A DNA stretch of 64,000 bases from the NCBI RefSeq assembly GCF_016808095.1, contig NC_068972.1:20762289-20826288 (forward strand), given 5' to 3'. The notes beneath the pieces were generated by a model. It was not told where the DNA came from and ran no database searches. It saw only the letters and a list, made by a program, of their open reading frames with translations. Shown one piece after another: positions 1 to 13,269 of the stretch. The position numbers were made by a program, and so were the translations under genes. Numbering within the stretch: the stretch's first letter is position 1; each line of letters begins with the position of its first letter. This stretch comes from Vigna angularis. Taxonomy: Eukaryota > Streptophyta > Magnoliopsida > Fabales > Fabaceae.

Positions 1-3000
1 ATATATCTCTGCCATATTATAAATCGCGCTCTGATATAAATCTTGACATACAAACACTTTGAAAATAGTAAAAACAAAATTTTCTATTTTTGAAAAATTC
101 ATAAGTGACTTTGATACATTTACAAAATATATTTATACTCTGATATTTATTTAACATATGTATTCATTAAAAATAAAAAATGGAGAGACGGTTAAAACAA
201 GATCGTCTAGAGAACAGAATGTCTAAGCAACTCATGTTTTCAAGTTTAACAAAAACATCAGACAAAATATCATAGTGTATGAAAAGTTGTTTCAAAGAAA
301 TAATGTCTAAGAGAAAAGTATTTTGTAACATCTGTTTTAGATGAAATCAAGCTTATGAACAACATTTTCTAGAAAAAATTGTCTGATGAACTTATTTTAT
401 AAATAATGTCTAAGAAAAGAAAGTGTCTCTCTTTTATATCATTTAGTAGATGAATGAGTAACAAGTTAGCGTCTTATGAACAAGAAAGTTTATCTTTTTA
501 TGACATTGAAGCTAAAAGAAAGTTTAATTTAATAAAGTGTTAACTCAAGCAAAACGTCTTATGATTTACACTGTCTAAGATATGACTGCTAAACGCTACT
601 TTCTCAAATAGTCTATCATAAAGCATATAATGTTTTACACCATTTGATAATCAAATATATTTATACTTTACCAAATGATGCATTTATTAAAGATATATGA
701 CAAGTAATAAAATATTTTGTACGTGCAATACGGCCTAAAGCTTATCAATGTTAAAAATATTAAATGCATGTATAATAAAGTACCTCGATGCTTGTATATC
801 TTATTCTCGATATTTGTGCAGATTACTAAAGTAGAAAGATATAATCATAATCACCACACCCAAGAAAAAGACGTTGTGAGAGATGAAGAACATTATGAGA
901 ATGTTTCCCTTGAAGTCTTTTGCTCTCTCACATCATACAAGCTTGATTTGCTAAAGACTATGATAAAGCTCTGATCTCAACAATGTAGACTAAAGTCTGA
1001 CTTCCCGCCTAAAGGCTACATGCTTTCCTGAAGTCAACTTCTCTGTCTAACGATCATCTTTCAAAAAAAGGTATATATAGACGAAAGCTTAAAGGGAAGA
1101 TAAGAAGAATAATATAATGAACTCGTGTATGCTAAGCCTCTTGTGCTCATATATCGTCTGAAGTTAAATATTTCTCTAGAAGAGAAAAATCTTAGCAAAT
1201 CACAAAATTCTTTGTATTGTTTATATCCTTTTTTTGAGAGTTATCATCTATACATTTTCTCATAACACTGTTTGTGCTGTAAATTTTGAAAAGAATTAAA
1301 ACACTTGGTGTTTAACTCAGCTAAATAAAAACCGTCTAGATGTGTTGTCTAGGGTTGAAAACAAAAGTGGTTAGAATACTTGTAAATCATAAGGGGTTAA
1401 ACTTGGATTAGTCGTGTTGACTAAGTGAACTAGGAGTGGTGAGAATACTTGTTGTAAACCTGGAGAGGTAAAACTCGTGTAATCTTTCTAAAAGATTAAT
1501 GAAACCCTTGAGAGTTCTTAAGGGAGAAATAACAAAGTATATCTTTTATAAACCTCTCATACAAAGTATATTTTTTATAAACCATTAGATGATGTTTTGC
1601 GAAAAGATTTCAAAAACATTATTCATCCTCTAGTGTTTTCATATGATTTCAGTAAATTATCCTTTGGAAATTATTTTAAAGGTGATGTGTTGTTTCAATT
1701 TTCTTCTTTCAATCCATTTTTTATTTCCTTTTGCAACTCGTTTTTGTTTTCCTTTTTGTTTTGTAATTGTCGAATTGATTTCCAAGGAAACTTACATGTT
1801 TTTGCCATTATTGTGAATTCTTTCACGGGTTTTGAGTTTTCAAACACCTCATTCTATCATCTCTTGAGGTTTAAATCAATAACTCTATTAATACTGTATC
1901 AAAAAGTGAAAGTGGTGGTTCAATATAGAAATATGACAGTATGCGCTCATGTGATACTAGGTTGAGAAATATGAATTTTCAACTTAAGATAAAAAAAATG
2001 TAGCCTTTGGCATAGGATTTAAAACAAAGAAATATAGACATGTGAAATTGTGAATCAAGAAATAACAACCTTTTAGACTTTACAACGTTGGAAGAGTGTG
2101 ATGCAACATTTCAAAAAGTGATTTTTGATTTAAAAATAGATGTAAGGAAGTTTGTTAATGATATAAATAACATGAAACACAGTGGATTTTAACAAATGAG
2201 TTTAAAATGAAAAATGCAATACCAGTATACTATGAATAATCAATAAATATTAATTCTATTTATCTTAATTTACGTATAACTCTCTCTCCGTATCTTATAA
2301 GATCAAAATATCTCTATCTTCTCGTCTTTCATATCATATTCCTTTCGAGATGTGTTATTTCTTATTTATTAATGTTGGACTTACGGAGTATTTCTTGTGA
2401 AAAACTCTCTAACACTCAAGTTAGAAATAATAAAATCAATATATAAATGAACAATGTATATATTAATCTATTTATATTTTTAATTAGCATATAAACCTGA
2501 GTGTTCATCAAATGTACAATTAATACTATCTTAACACGCGATAAAAAAAATAATCACTTTAATGTTATCACTTATGTATGATTAAATTTTCTTGATATCA
2601 TATATATTTATATACCAAGATTATTAGGATTTTAAATGTGAATCCAAATTGTACGTTGGATAGAAATAAAAAAATTTAAGATAAAAGATTTATTAATTTT
2701 TTGTCTTAAGATTTTTAATAAAGAGTAGTAAAAGAATCATTAATCCACTGACAATTCTTGATTGCAGGATGACTTGTAAAAAAACATTAATTATAGACTA
2801 TTGGATCCAAGTTTTGTCAAGAAAGAAAAGCATATGAAGTGAACACAATTCTGATCTGAGTGTGGCATTGAAGAAACTGAATTTGCAAGTGTAATGATGG
2901 CGCTAAACATTGTTGACCATGGGGAAAATTCACGACAACATTAATAACCACATAATATAATCACCGAAGCTTAGAACAACTGTACAATGACGTGTTTACT

Positions 3001-5130
3001 TTTTACGGGAAAAGCTTTTAGAAAATCCAACCAAAAACTAAAAAAAACAAAGGAAAAAGTAAAAGATTTAACATGTTGAAGTGATTGATGATACGCATTT
3101 CTATAGGTAGAAGGTCAATGTAATAACGTAAGCCGCCACACAGTAGGATAGTCTAAAACAAAGAGGAAAAATATATCCCTGTAGTTAAATTTCTCTTGGA
3201 GGAGTGTCTCAATTATTGTCCCCTCTGGCAGAATTTTAAAATCAGAGACCTTTTTTCTGGTTGAAGAAACTTGGAAATGTGGAATGAAGAGGCATTTTGA
3301 CTCGTTGGTCATTTAGGAAATGTTTTCTTTATAAATTTGCATATGAGTAATGATTTCATGCACCTTTTTCTGTTGGGCTTGTTTGGTGTTACATTTATCT
3401 ATTAGCTCTTGGAAGTTATATCAAGGAAACTTTATTCTGCCAGCATTTTCGGACATTTGCTGGCCCCCCAAAACCTCATTTTGACTTAAAACATGGACAA
3501 AATTCAAGTGTTAATATCTCCAGTAATTAACTACATCAACATCTTTAACAATATACACATCTAATGCACATTCTCTATACTTATATAGCCTTGTTTTTTT
3601 AGTATGTGATCACAAGTTCGATTTCTGAAATCCGCAAACACGAAAATATATTTATTGAGAGAATATCACAAAAACAAATAAGCTATTGAATTGAAGTCTT
3701 GTCTTAATTTAAGAGCTTCTCCTGTTTAAACTTTATTCATGTATGTGTTTTCCTTCACAGTGTGGAGATTTCTGGGCCAGACATTGTTTTGGTCGTATTA
3801 GAGAAACGTCTTTAGCATATTCAGTGACCTTTGTTTTGATAATGAACTTGATGGGGGAAAAATCCATTGGGAAGACTCGTGTCCACAGGAATATATGGTG
3901 TACTAACTTCTCTTAGCTGGATCACACATCTTTCCAACTTAGCCAAATTCTCTCTTATCTGATACAATTTCTCATTTTTATGTGTGATGTGTCCACGGCG
4001 CGTCTACCTAAAAGTCTAGGTAAAAATACTTTTAATATGCAAGTTTCATTTTGAAATGTTGAGAACTGGTGTTTAACATTTGAAGAAAATATAGCCTGAA
4101 TGAAAATCTGTAAAAATATGTCAGATTTGGACCGATCTCAGGTGACTGTTGTTGGCAGTAAAAATTTGAGGCCAGTGTTTGAAAAACTAGTACAATATGT
4201 TTATGTCTACTTTATTGGAATGTAGGAACTCGATTTTTGTTTGTTTATGCATATTAACATTAACAATAGTAACATATAATATTATATAAACACACTATTT
4301 ATGAATACTCATACCTATTGCCACATATTGGTACACTATTACATTATAAGAAGGCACAACAGAGGGTATGCAATGTCACAAAGTAGTTGAACAAAAGGCA
4401 ACATTAATACAAATCTTTTCGACTTTTATGTTCCTCTTTTCTTCGGTACAAAATCTACTCTCTCTCTCTCTCTCTCTCTAATGTCTTTGTACATATATGC
4501 TTATACCTTTAAACGACTTTTTCTTGTTAAACTTGTTAATCAAGTTTGGCATATTGCTGCAGTGTGATGGATCCCCATCGAAGACCATCACTATCTTCTC
4601 TTTACCCTAGTGGCAAGCAAAAGGGAAATCCTTTACTTGAGAGCGGAGTATAAACTCAAGGTCAAAACCTTCAAAAGAATCAAAACTATAAGAATATCAA
4701 AACTTTGATTGTAACACCCATAAGGGTATAATGTGCCTCCAATTTCAGTACTACTTTTGTTAGACTCAGGTAGCTAGCTAAGTAGGTGAAAAGGCTGTGT
4801 TTGCTTTAACTACGGTTTGTGGTCAAGTTTTTTTAGCCTTCTAATAACATCAGACACAGTTTTAACTGGGTGTCATTTGATAATGCAAATTCCAAAGTAG
4901 ATGGATTAATCAAACAAGTTGCAGACGAAAAATGTTAACTTGTCAAACAAAAAAACCATATTTTATATGAATGAAGGATTCTTGATGGAAACAATTCCTG
5001 TTATTAAACGAAAAAATCCTACGTGTGAAAAGCAAGTTAGGGGTAGTGTAGAAAGTGGACTTCAAATCATGTGAGCAAAGAAAGAATCTCCTCAACGGCC
5101 AAATGAGAGAAGAAGAAACAAGAATCTGTT
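1..5130. other. Intergenic AT-rich DNA, no gene seen
   Basis: I see no coding region or RNA gene here. Open frames are short (at most about 120 codons), AT-driven, and lack recognisable domains or splice-compatible neighbours. The part from about 1140 to 1560 has phrasing like the ends of plant LTR retrotransposons (repeated 'gagaatacttgt' and 'ggttaaact' motifs), but no boundaries or target duplications could be fixed. The last few hundred bases are probably the promoter region of the MIR166 gene that follows. Confidence 0.5.
4458..4479. repeat. (CT)n microsatellite
   Basis: About eleven CT units in a row, seen directly. It lies about 0.7 kb upstream of the MIR166 TATA box. Confidence 0.85.
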
Positions 5131-5142
5131 CTGAAACTTACG

Positions 5143-5150
5143 TATATAAT
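5143..5150 (+). promoter_or_regulatory. Probable TATA box of the MIR166 gene
   Basis: TATATAAT lies about 140 bases before the miR166 hairpin, within the sequence cgtatataataaggacccc. Plant MIRNA genes are Pol II units with TATA boxes roughly 30 bases before the transcript start, which would put the start near 5175-5185. The assignment rests on sequence and spacing only. Confidence 0.55.
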
Positions 5151-5277
5151 AAGGACCCCATGAAAAAATAATGCATGGCCATATCAAAAACTTTAGTCAT
5201 CTGTCTCTCTCTCTCATATTCTCTTTTTTCTCTTCCCTACCTCCCACACTTCCCCTGTCTGCCATAAATACATAAAA

Positions 5278-5376
5278 AAGTTGAGGGGAATGTCGTCTGG
5301 TTCGAGATCATTCATGTAAGTAGTCTCAGACGTAACTCTTCTGGGTGATTTCGGACCAGGCTTCATTCCCCTCAGC
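5278..5376 (+). ncRNA. MIR166: MIR166 microRNA precursor
   Basis: The 3' arm at 5351-5371 is, base for base, the conserved 21-nt mature miR166 (begins TCGGACCAGG, ends TTCATTCCCC). The 5' arm at 5287-5307 (begins GGAATGTCGT) is the passenger strand. The two arms pair with only two adjacent mismatches and two G-U pairs. Beyond them, eight further pairs form between atcattca (5306-5313) and tgggtgat (5342-5349), leaving a loop of about 27 nt. Outside the duplex the stem continues with GAGG and CCTC. miR166 is loaded into AGO1/AGO10 and directs cleavage of class III HD-ZIP mRNAs (PHB, PHV, REV, ATHB8 and ATHB15 types), setting leaf polarity, meristem and vascular patterning. It stands alone here: I found no second hairpin nearby. 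The locus letter cannot be assigned from the sequence alone. Confidence 0.96.
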
Positions 5377-5379
5377 AAC

Positions 5380-8300
5380 CAACCAAAAGCAGACACTATT
5401 TTCTTCCACTCCTACATACATAGACAACCTTCTTTTCCTTTCATCACTCTCCTTCTCATGTCGTGTTCTTGATGTTCTAAGGCAATTGTACATCATTGCA
5501 TAAAACGGGTATGTAGCAGTAACTTGTTATTGTGTATGCTTTCTGGTGGTTATAACTCATAATTTCAAGTTCCTATCTTTCCTCTATAGCTTGTTTTGTA
5601 TGAGTATCTGTTGGTTTGTTGATAAACACTAGTTTGTTTGTTTGTTTGTTGTCTTTGGGACCTAAGCAGCATAATTAGTTTTTTCTTGCTTGTGTTCTGT
5701 TGGGGAACAATCTCTTCATTCTTCTCCAGAATCATATTATTTGTTCAGCACAAACTATCTTTACCAGGTGGTTAAGTTACTCTCGTGATTCGAGAAAACT
5801 AAAACTACAGAATCAGAAAAGAATTATGAGATAGAAGAAAGGCATGTGGATTTGATTTATTTAAAGCTCCTTAACTGATGTAATGAGAAGACTATCACAA
5901 GATTCCTCATAACTTTTTGATGTTATTTCACAATAATCACATGGAAAAGCAAACCCCATAAGACACAAACATCAAAGGGCAGGCTTTGTTGGCATCACAA
6001 TCATGAGTTGTTTCCAGCATAAAGCTTAATCTCACCAAGTTTCAATATAGTTCATTCTTTAGGTAATACTGATATATTAAATATATTTTTAGCCGAATGA
6101 TCGGATGGAACACTGTTACTCATCCAATCATTTGCGTCTGAATCTGATTTGAGAGTCTTCTCTTACAGTTGCACTATCTAGTATGAGTACAGAGAAATGG
6201 TAAAATAATAGGTGAAAAAAATAGTATTACAATAATGCAGTCCAAGCTAAGACATGACATACACAGTGAAACCGAAAATATATAACTAGCTGCAACATAC
6301 ACTAAAGGAAGGTTTTTTAGGGTAAAGATTGTAAATATCTTCCACTAGAAACAATTTTGTTCGAGTTGAGTAGGATAAATGTGAAGGATAAAGTTTTCTC
6401 TCTTGAGTATTTTTACGTAGTTGTGTATTTAGGAGGGCACGAGATTATTGGTTAAACTGAAAATATCATAGTGATTAAACTGAAACAATACTGTAACTAA
6501 TGATCAATGTGTTAAGTAGTCAGGTGTTTATAGTTTACAACCCATAAAAATGTAGCAAAATGACATGGCTGTGACAGAATAGGTAAATAGGTAGTAGTGT
6601 TGGTGTAGTAAATCAGGGTGAATGATTCAATCTAGGGGCATTTTGGAGTCTTGACATCATCCTTTGCAGGGAAACTGCAGTTACAGGTGACAGGAACATG
6701 CAGATGGTAGAGTATGGATCGGGGAGTATCACTTGTCCGTTCAATTGCACAAAAGGCGAAAAGAACAGTAAAATAATTCTGGCATGTTTCACCTGGGATG
6801 GAAAGAAAACCCCCAGGCAGGTAAATGTACACTTATGACTTTATAATTTTGTAAAGCTGGTTGAAAACTAGGTAAGAACAAACTCTGTGTAAACCATGAA
6901 TATGACTCAAAAAAATGCAGCACCCTTCATACAAAGAGCAGATTAAATAAAGATGCTTGAAACATTGCACTATGGTTCAAAACATGACTAAATATTATGT
7001 TTGCAAAAGTATATAAAATGAAGCATTAGTGATTATGACAGAATTAAAATTTTGTTTTCTATGTGGTGCATTGAAAGAAGCATATTTGAATCAAATATAC
7101 GAAAATTGACATTTTAATAAAAAGTTATTAAGCTGATACTTAGAGCCACATTGTGAGCAGAACAGTTCTTAAAATACTGTGCAATATATTAGCATGATGA
7201 GAACATATTTGTTGACCCCACACGCTTGGTGTAATGAAATGCTTGTTGGTTTCATCTGAGTCATCATTTTTATTTTGGTACAGATGAAATAAAAAGAACA
7301 GTTAGAGACAGCCTTAAAAAGGAGTTCGTAGGGTCATCCCAATTCCCAAAGCAGACTCCAGTGTTGGTTCATTCCATGATTGATTAATTACAGGCAGAGG
7401 CTCCATAGAATCAGATTCCAGATCACTTACCTAAGCCACCAAGCAACTTCCACCTAAAAGAGACTTCAGAAGGCACAGATAACAAACTACATGCTTCTTT
7501 GGCACCTGCAAAGCTGGCATGCACATGCCACAGAACCACCAATTACACCACCTACACCTAAACCTCCTTTTTTCTGCATATTTCCCAACAACCAAACATT
7601 AACCTCCATTCTATTATCATCACTCACTAGAGCAGCTAACACAAAAATGAAAACTTCCTTTTCATGCTACAACGGCAAGATATTGTTACATGATCCAAGT
7701 ATTTGGAATACTAAGTGTAAGTCTAAATCTCAATAGAAATAAGAAAATACAATATTATATATATAGATAAAAGACTCTTTAATTTATTATTTTTGATAAA
7801 AAATTATATGAATCCCTTGTATAGTTAGATTCATCTGACTCTCCATTGTTCACACTTTTAACTAATTCTTTGAACCGTTCTCTTATTAGATAAAGTTTAT
7901 GGAGAATTTTTTTTTTCAAATTTAGTTTGCTATTTTTTTAGTTTTTGATAAATTTTTAAACAATAATGAAGCACTTGTTAAAAGAGATATGTTTAAAGAT
8001 AATGTTAGTACTCCTCTTCTTACAAAACCTGTAATATTGCACCAGATACGTTGCAGAGGAGTTTTTCTGAAAAAGAAAATGTTAGATCTTCAGCAAATTT
8101 TTATTTAATGACAATTTTCAGCAAGACCTTAAAAACAAATTAACCGCCAAATAATTCAAGTTTTTTATTATTATTATTATTGCAACGACCTTATTATTTT
8201 ATTTTCACTTTTCATCTGTTAACTTATCTATATATATGTCAAAGTATCTATTGTTCAATTAGTTTGAGAAATATTTTTTCAGTTGCCACTAATATTCAGA

Positions 8301-11300
8301 GGACATTTTGGTAACAAATAAAAACAGGAGAGACAATGGGCATGTTGTTAAGGGAGACATGAGCACAACAATTAGTCAACTAGAAAAAGGTTAGCAATTA
8401 GTCAACTAGGGATTGTGTGCACTTTGATGTAGGAAGGAACATTAATGGATAGTATGTTTTTTTTTTGTGTTTTTGTGTGTGATAATGCACAGTTTCAGTT
8501 CCACATACTAATTTATTTTAAAAAATGATTTTTTTTCTTGTATATTTACATTTTTTTACCTTCATTTAATACTATTCTTTTTTATTTTTTATTTTTTTCT
8601 TTCTTTAAAAAAATATAAAAATATATTTTTATGACTATTTTATCTTTATATTTTATGTCAAATAAATATAAAAATATGTCATAATATTATTACTTATTTA
8701 TTTTTTATAAATGAAACTTCAGCTTGAGTAAATGAAAATAACAACTTTGAATCTAAAACTTGTTTTTAAGTTTTTAACAGCATATAACACATTCCTTCAG
8801 AAGACTGAATGTGAATTTAAGAGCCAAATATACTTCATAATGTGCCATTTGGTCATATATCCATTCAAGAATTTGTTATTTGAATTCAAATTTTCAACTA
8901 GATTTGTTGTGTTGTTTTTTTAATGTGCTTTTACAATATACTGATTTTTATATATCTTAAATATGAACTGTGATATAAAGTTAATTCTACAAGTTTAGTT
9001 AACTCTATAGATACAAGTAAACACGTGAGAAAATCATAAATGATGTGTTACTTGTTCAACTATATATACATGATTTCAGTCAAACAATCTAAAAGTATAG
9101 AAGATTTTAGTTAATTTATCAAGAATCGAATATTATTTTATTTTTTTATAGAATAAATGAATTATTTTAATCTTATCACCATTCTCTATTACGAAAATGT
9201 TTACATAGTTGCCCTTATCACGTTGATATTATTAGGAATAAAAAACACGAATGAAATGTTTTTAGAAATTAAAGACAATAATTACAAACATTCAAATAAA
9301 TAATTACGTATTTAAAAAAAATAGAAACACAAATTAAAAGTAAAAGGTGAAATATTTATTTGGAAAAATATTTAAATTAAACTAATTAGAAATAAAGACT
9401 TAAATAATAATATATCATTTCCCCATTTTCGTACTCCTCTTTTTTTCTCTTTCTTTTCCTCCATTTTCAAAGCTTCGTCTCTTGTAATTGATTCAAGATT
9501 TAAATGCTTCGTGTCTATCATACGTTCTCTCCATATATTCCCTAAACCCTAATTAGAAGAATGAGACTTTAGAGGGAGAGAAAAAAAAAGTATAATAATA
9601 TTTTTCTAACATGTTAATCACATAATAACACGTAAATAATATTAAAATATTATTAAAAAAATATTGTCAAAATATCATTATCTTCCTATAAATGACTTTT
9701 GAGGATAATATTTTAACAGTCATCACATAAAAAAATATCCATTTGATAACTTAAAATAATAATTTAATCATATTTATTTTTATTGTTTATTTTCAAATTC
9801 TAATATATAATATTATATTAGTATAATGGATTATAAGGTAGTTGTATTTTTGTTAAGGGTGTCCAAGTACTTTTTTTATTTTTTTTCTTTGCTTTTATTT
9901 ATTGCGAACATGTTTGTAAGAAATTAATAATACAAATATCAAGAGTCAATTTGTGTTTTAAAATTTTTGTAATTTTTTGGTTTATGTTTTTTCTTCTTAT
10001 TCTTTAGTTACTTAAGCAGTTATAATATATAATATAAAAGTTTACTGGAAAGAAAAAATACTTAATATTTTTTCTATTTGTTTATTTAATCACATATATT
10101 ATTTTCAGTTTTTGTAATCAATTAAATTTTATTAAGCAAACTCATGTTGCAAAGTGTACAAAAATATTATTTTTTCAAGTTATTCTAAATTCAAATAAGT
10201 ATTTTTTTTTCAAATCAATTTTGACTAAACACGAATATTCTCAATCACTTTTATTTAATCATGTTCAAGTATTTTTTTTCTAAGTCATTTATGATTCAAT
10301 TAAATATTCTTTTAACAAGTTATTCTTAACTTTTACAAACACACAATTTGAATAATCAACATATCATTATCTTAATTTTTGCTAAAGATTGTAAATTTTT
10401 TTGACATACAAGGATTTGATTCTTTGACTAATTTGCTTATATGAACACAAACAATATTTTTTTAAGGTTTTTAGGACATAAGAAAATTTTAGCAAAGTTT
10501 TGGAACTTGCAAATTATAGCTCTTCTCTCTCAATTTTTTTTTTCTAAAAAGAGTTTTTGCATAGGCTTCATAATAGATGATCACCTTAAACCTTTTGGTG
10601 TCTATTGAGTAACTTTTAACTCAATTGATTATTTTCTTCTCATTATAGTTGTTGAGCTTTAACATATAGAAGCATTAAATGCCTTTCATACAACATTCAT
10701 TACATTTCACAAGTTTTCATGCTAATATAAAATTTTAAAATATATAATAATATTAATAGAAAATAATATCAATTTATATAATCGTTATAATGATACTAGT
10801 GCTTGGTAATTCATATTAACATCTAAACTTTTATTATTTTATTACTTATTATTTACAAAGTCCTTTTTTTCAATAAGGATTTACTAGTATCTTAAGGACT
10901 TTATCTCAACTAAAATGAATCAACCAAACATACGTAAAATTTAACTAGAAATTATTCCTTTCAACGATTGACCTTGAGTTTATTAATTTTTATTTATCAT
11001 ATAGAAAATTCTAATACATAAAACAGGGCATATACTCTGCCTACTTTAGCAATTTCTTATGGCTACAACTTTCTTTTGACTTACTTCAAATAGGAACATG
11101 TAAATATTTTTAATATGGTATGGTCTTTTTACAAAGAAAAAAACATATTTAATGACTGATTTCGACAGCCAAACATGACAGTTCTTTGTTGGATGAAAAA
11201 AATTCTTTTTAAAAGATGATCATATCATGTTTTACATGAAGAACTCGAATTCAAGAAAAAGGGATTGAAGAAACTGAGGTAGAATAATAAGAAACAAACT

Positions 11301-11430
11301 TGGTAATATTAGTGTGGAAGTGGTTGAGTGCTAGCTTTTAGTTTGGATTCTACATACTAAAGAATAGGCAAAAAGTAGCAGTTTTCATTCTACATTGGAG
11401 CAGTTAATAAGCACAAATTGCTCTTCCTAC
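5380..11430. other. Intergenic DNA between MIR166 and the aquaporin gene
   Basis: No gene could be supported. The first few hundred bases are presumably the rest of the MIR166 primary transcript. From 7.8 to 11.2 kb the DNA is very AT-rich with long A and T runs. A 66-codon minus-strand frame at 6632-6832 with several cysteines has more balanced base use than its surroundings, but I do not recognise it. The end of the interval should contain the promoter of the NIP gene, but no convincing TATA box was identified. Confidence 0.5.
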
Positions 11431-11667
11431 GTCAATGCAAGCAACACATGAATCGTGTGTAGATGTCCTTCTCAGAAAACCTTTTAGGAAGCTAAATATG
11501 TATGAGCAACAAAAGGTTCCAACCATAGTTAAACTTACCCCATCTTACTGCATCATGACAGTTCCATGGAATGCTAGAACTCAACTTTTTCTTGCCAACA
11601 TGTTCTTTGCACTTACTCTTCATATATATGAGGTCTCATCAAAGCTGTGTTCTAAAGAGGTTTGATC

Positions 11668-13269
11668 ATGACAGACATATTTGAAAACCAACCATCACCT
11701 GATTCTTCAAATTATGCATCAAGCAGTGGCTTCTGTGTGGAAGACAAGGAGATTGGATATGGAGCTGCAACATCAAAACATATATATCTTTTGGCCAACA
11801 AATCTGTTCTCCACTTCTTTTCCATCAAAATTGACCTGAATTATGCTCGCATGGTAAGAGTATTAAGAACCCATCTCATTAAATTCAAGCATTGTTTAAG
11901 TAAATTTCTTCCTTAATACTTACAAGTTTTGTAAAGAAAGTATGAAGTTTTGTAAAATGAGAAGTACAAGTTTTTGGTATGTAGGTAATGGCAGAGTTGG
12001 TGGGTACTTTTATTTTGATGTTCTGTGTATGTGGAATCAGTGGAAGCACAGAAATCCAAAAGGGTGCAGTGGGCCTTGCGGAGTATGCAGCTACAGCAGG
12101 GTTAACAGTGGTGGTGGTAATTTTCTCTATAGGGCCAATATCTTGTGCGCACGTTAACCCAGCTGTCACAATAGCCTTTGCTACAATGGGTCAATTTCCA
12201 TGGTTGAAGGTGCTAATAATAATAGAACAAGAGCTAGCATAGCATGGCATAGACCTTGTTAAAAATTTTCTGGTGGTATAATTGATTAGTTTGTGACTAC
12301 GTACCATTATTTTGCTGAACAGGTTCCAGTTTACATAATAGCACAGACAGTAGGTTCTATGTCGGCAACATACATAGGTAGCCTTGTATACGGCATAAAA
12401 TCAGATGCTATCATGACCATGCCACTCCAAGGGTGCACCTCTGCCTTCTGGGTGGAGCTTATTGCAACTTTCATCATCATGTTCCTCGTTGCAGCTTTGA
12501 CATCTGAATCTCAATCAGTAAGGTTACCTATTCACACCTAAGTTTCTTAAACATGCAACTACCTAATTAAAACTTTTAACACTCTGCAGGTGGGCCATTT
12601 ATCTGGCTTTGTTGCTGGTGTAGGAATTGGCCTTGGTGTGCTAATCACAGGGTACCTACGGACCTACCTTTTCTTTTCTTTTAACTTATTTTTAGAAAAA
12701 TTAAGATGGTAGTTACATCAGCACAGCAAGGACATGATATAAAATTAGGAAAATATTTTTTTTGATAACTTTTAAGTAGTTTGTGATTGGTACGTTTTAA
12801 ATATACGGACAAATAAAATAGTAAAACATAATCCATTGTAAGAAAATTGTTAAAAATAGTTGTTAACTTATCATAGTTGATAAATTATGTGATGCTTGTA
12901 GTTGATAAGGTTTTCGTTGTTGCTGGTTGTTAAACTTATTTTAGAGAGATAATTACCATTTTCTTTTCTGGTTTTAGGTTAGAAATGATAGAAAATTGTA
13001 ACATAGTGTTATTTTGTAATGTGAAAGTGTTGGTTATTTGTTGCAGACCAGTCTCAGGTGGATCAATGAATCCTGCAAGATCGTTAGGTCCGGCAATTCT
13101 GTCATGGAAGTTTAAGAACATATGGATATACATGGTAGCCCCGAGTGGTGGAGCTGTGGCAGGAGCTGCAATGTTTCGCTTCCTACGCATTCGAAACCAA
13201 CATTCTACTACGTTGTTCTCCCCAAACATCAGTGACGCTGGTCGTCCCATACCCTTTTGCTCAAGTTAG
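11668..13269 (+). CDS. NIP aquaporin (nodulin-26-like intrinsic protein), NIP7;1-like, five exons
   Basis: A channel of the major intrinsic protein family. Exons are 11668-11853, 11985-12209, 12323-12517, 12590-12651 and 13047-13269. All introns are GT-AG and all junctions keep frame, giving 296 aa. The first NPA box is at residues 120-122 (AHVNPAVTIAFA) and the second at 231-233 (SGGSMNPARSLGPA). Membrane segments start at MAELVGTFILMF (64-75). Selectivity-filter positions read Ala100 (H2), Gly228 (LE1) and Arg234 (LE2); H5 was not assigned. This is the small-residue pattern of NIP subgroup II, whose members pass boric acid and other uncharged metalloids. The match to Arabidopsis NIP7;1 around VMAELVGTFILMF and VLITGP-SGGSMNPARSLGPA suggests the NIP7;1 branch, which in Arabidopsis acts in anthers. 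Oddity: loop B reads SCAH where NIPs normally have SGAH. The 62-residue N-terminus is poorly conserved, so the start (first ATG of that exon) is the least certain part. Transport and expression are inferred. Confidence 0.92.

Noticed and set aside
5214..5396. Minus-strand 60-codon open frame
   Set aside because: It is the antisense of the MIR166 precursor; the hairpin explains the sequence and no protein family fits.
6632..6832. 66-codon minus frame with several cysteines
   Set aside because: Base use looks slightly coding-like, but no domain, start context or splice partner could be identified.
11435..11665. 76-codon frame just before the aquaporin start
   Set aside because: No domain and no splice-compatible join to the NIP exon; probably leader or promoter sequence.
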